Origin: Chara braunii
Lineage: Eukaryota; Streptophyta; Charophyceae; Charales; Characeae
Length of the DNA: 26,314 bases
Direction: 5' to 3'
Assembly: GCA_003427395.1 (NCBI GenBank)
Contig: BFEA01000432.1
Coordinates: 670,931 to 697,244, forward strand
The position numbers and the translations under genes were made by a program. Shown here in pieces: positions 25,784 to 26,314 of this stretch; position 1 is the stretch's first letter, and each line of letters starts with the position of its first letter. The notes below the pieces were generated by a model that saw nothing but the letters and a program-made list of their open reading frames with translations, made no database searches and had not been told where the DNA came from.

Positions 25784-26314
25784 AACAACGGAATGATAGA
25801 GACAAGATTGGCATTCCCATGTGCAAGGATGACATGTCAGGAGATACTGCACCTTACCGTGGGGCTGGAACGGGCTCCAGGGATATACGAGGGAACGGAG
25901 GATCCCCAGCTCTCTGCCATCAGAAAAAACACAATAGTAGTAATACAATGTAACACTGTGCACCCTCATGAAGACCAAGACCTGTAGTAGCATGTTCATA
26001 CCTAGCTGCCGAAGTCCCCGTGGCTTTGCACGGCGTCTGCTTCAACCAGGGCTGAGCAGGGGGGTAGGTCTGTCTGCCTAGCGCGGGTGCCTGCAACAGT
26101 TGTCTGGTCAGGTCACCCTGCCAATATGGTAATGGGTGATGGTCGCGGGTGTTTAACACTAGGGTAGGACGGGGGGTGGGGGTGCGCCAGAGCAAAATGA
26201 TAAGAGGAAAGGGTGGGTAGGGTCTTCAGAGGGATTCAGCTGGACAACCGAGTGACCGAGTGCTGTGGGTAACTGTCATTGGTCTAGTATCCCACCTCTA
26301 CAACAACCTGGGCT

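Noticed and set aside
25067-25999. Long overlapping open frames (310 codons minus, 253 codons plus)
   Set aside because: They cross the GC-rich inverted-repeat element on both strands, show no domain or biased composition, and extend through its ends into unrelated DNA. GC richness and symmetry explain them.

Overview
The window looks like intergenic nuclear DNA of a repeat-rich eukaryote. It has long homopolymer runs, AT satellites, many nested short transposons, a tRNA-derived SINE and assembly gaps. I found no intact host gene. The taxon cannot be fixed from the sequence. Type III hammerhead motifs in short dispersed elements recall plant retrozymes, so a plant or alga is a reasonable but weak guess. 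An intact Nextera mate-pair junction adapter at 8720-8757 shows that the assembly used short-read mate pairs and carries at least one artefact.

Layout. 1-3110: AT satellite and an ATTGATTGATCAGTTAAA-type minisatellite, interrupted by a TTAA-flanked element (1264-2283) that carries a nested hAT-like MITE (1830-2070). 3111-8348: mostly unique sequence with tandem duplications, TTAA-flanked MITEs, a Harbinger-like MITE (4560-4673) and two palindromic MITEs. 8349-17613: the most interesting part. A roughly 120-bp repeat unit recurs, nearly always beside (TA)n. Read on the correct strand it contains a type III hammerhead ribozyme. Two units in direct orientation enclose about 300 bp at 10762-11312, a retrozyme-like 'monomer plus' structure. 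Another pair (11665-11768 and 13116-13232) encloses a decayed gene with a Josephin-like cysteine-protease domain and a Cys/His-rich tail. Several hAT-like MITEs with GAACG-type subterminal repeats are interspersed, including two apparently tail-to-tail copies across a 446-N gap. 17614-24950: a SINE nested in a hAT-like element, more TTAA elements and local duplications. 24952-25086: the best preserved hammerhead copy, with an intact core and a GUC cleavage triplet. 25222-25783: a GC-rich inverted-repeat element. The remainder shows nothing I can name.

How it fits together. The transposons appear non-autonomous: I saw no transposase, reverse transcriptase or integrase. The most novel content is the hammerhead repeat family. 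Its copies often begin within a base or so of the predicted ribozyme cleavage site, they occur in tandem-like arrangements, and they flank different cargo sequences, one of which is the Josephin-like pseudogene.
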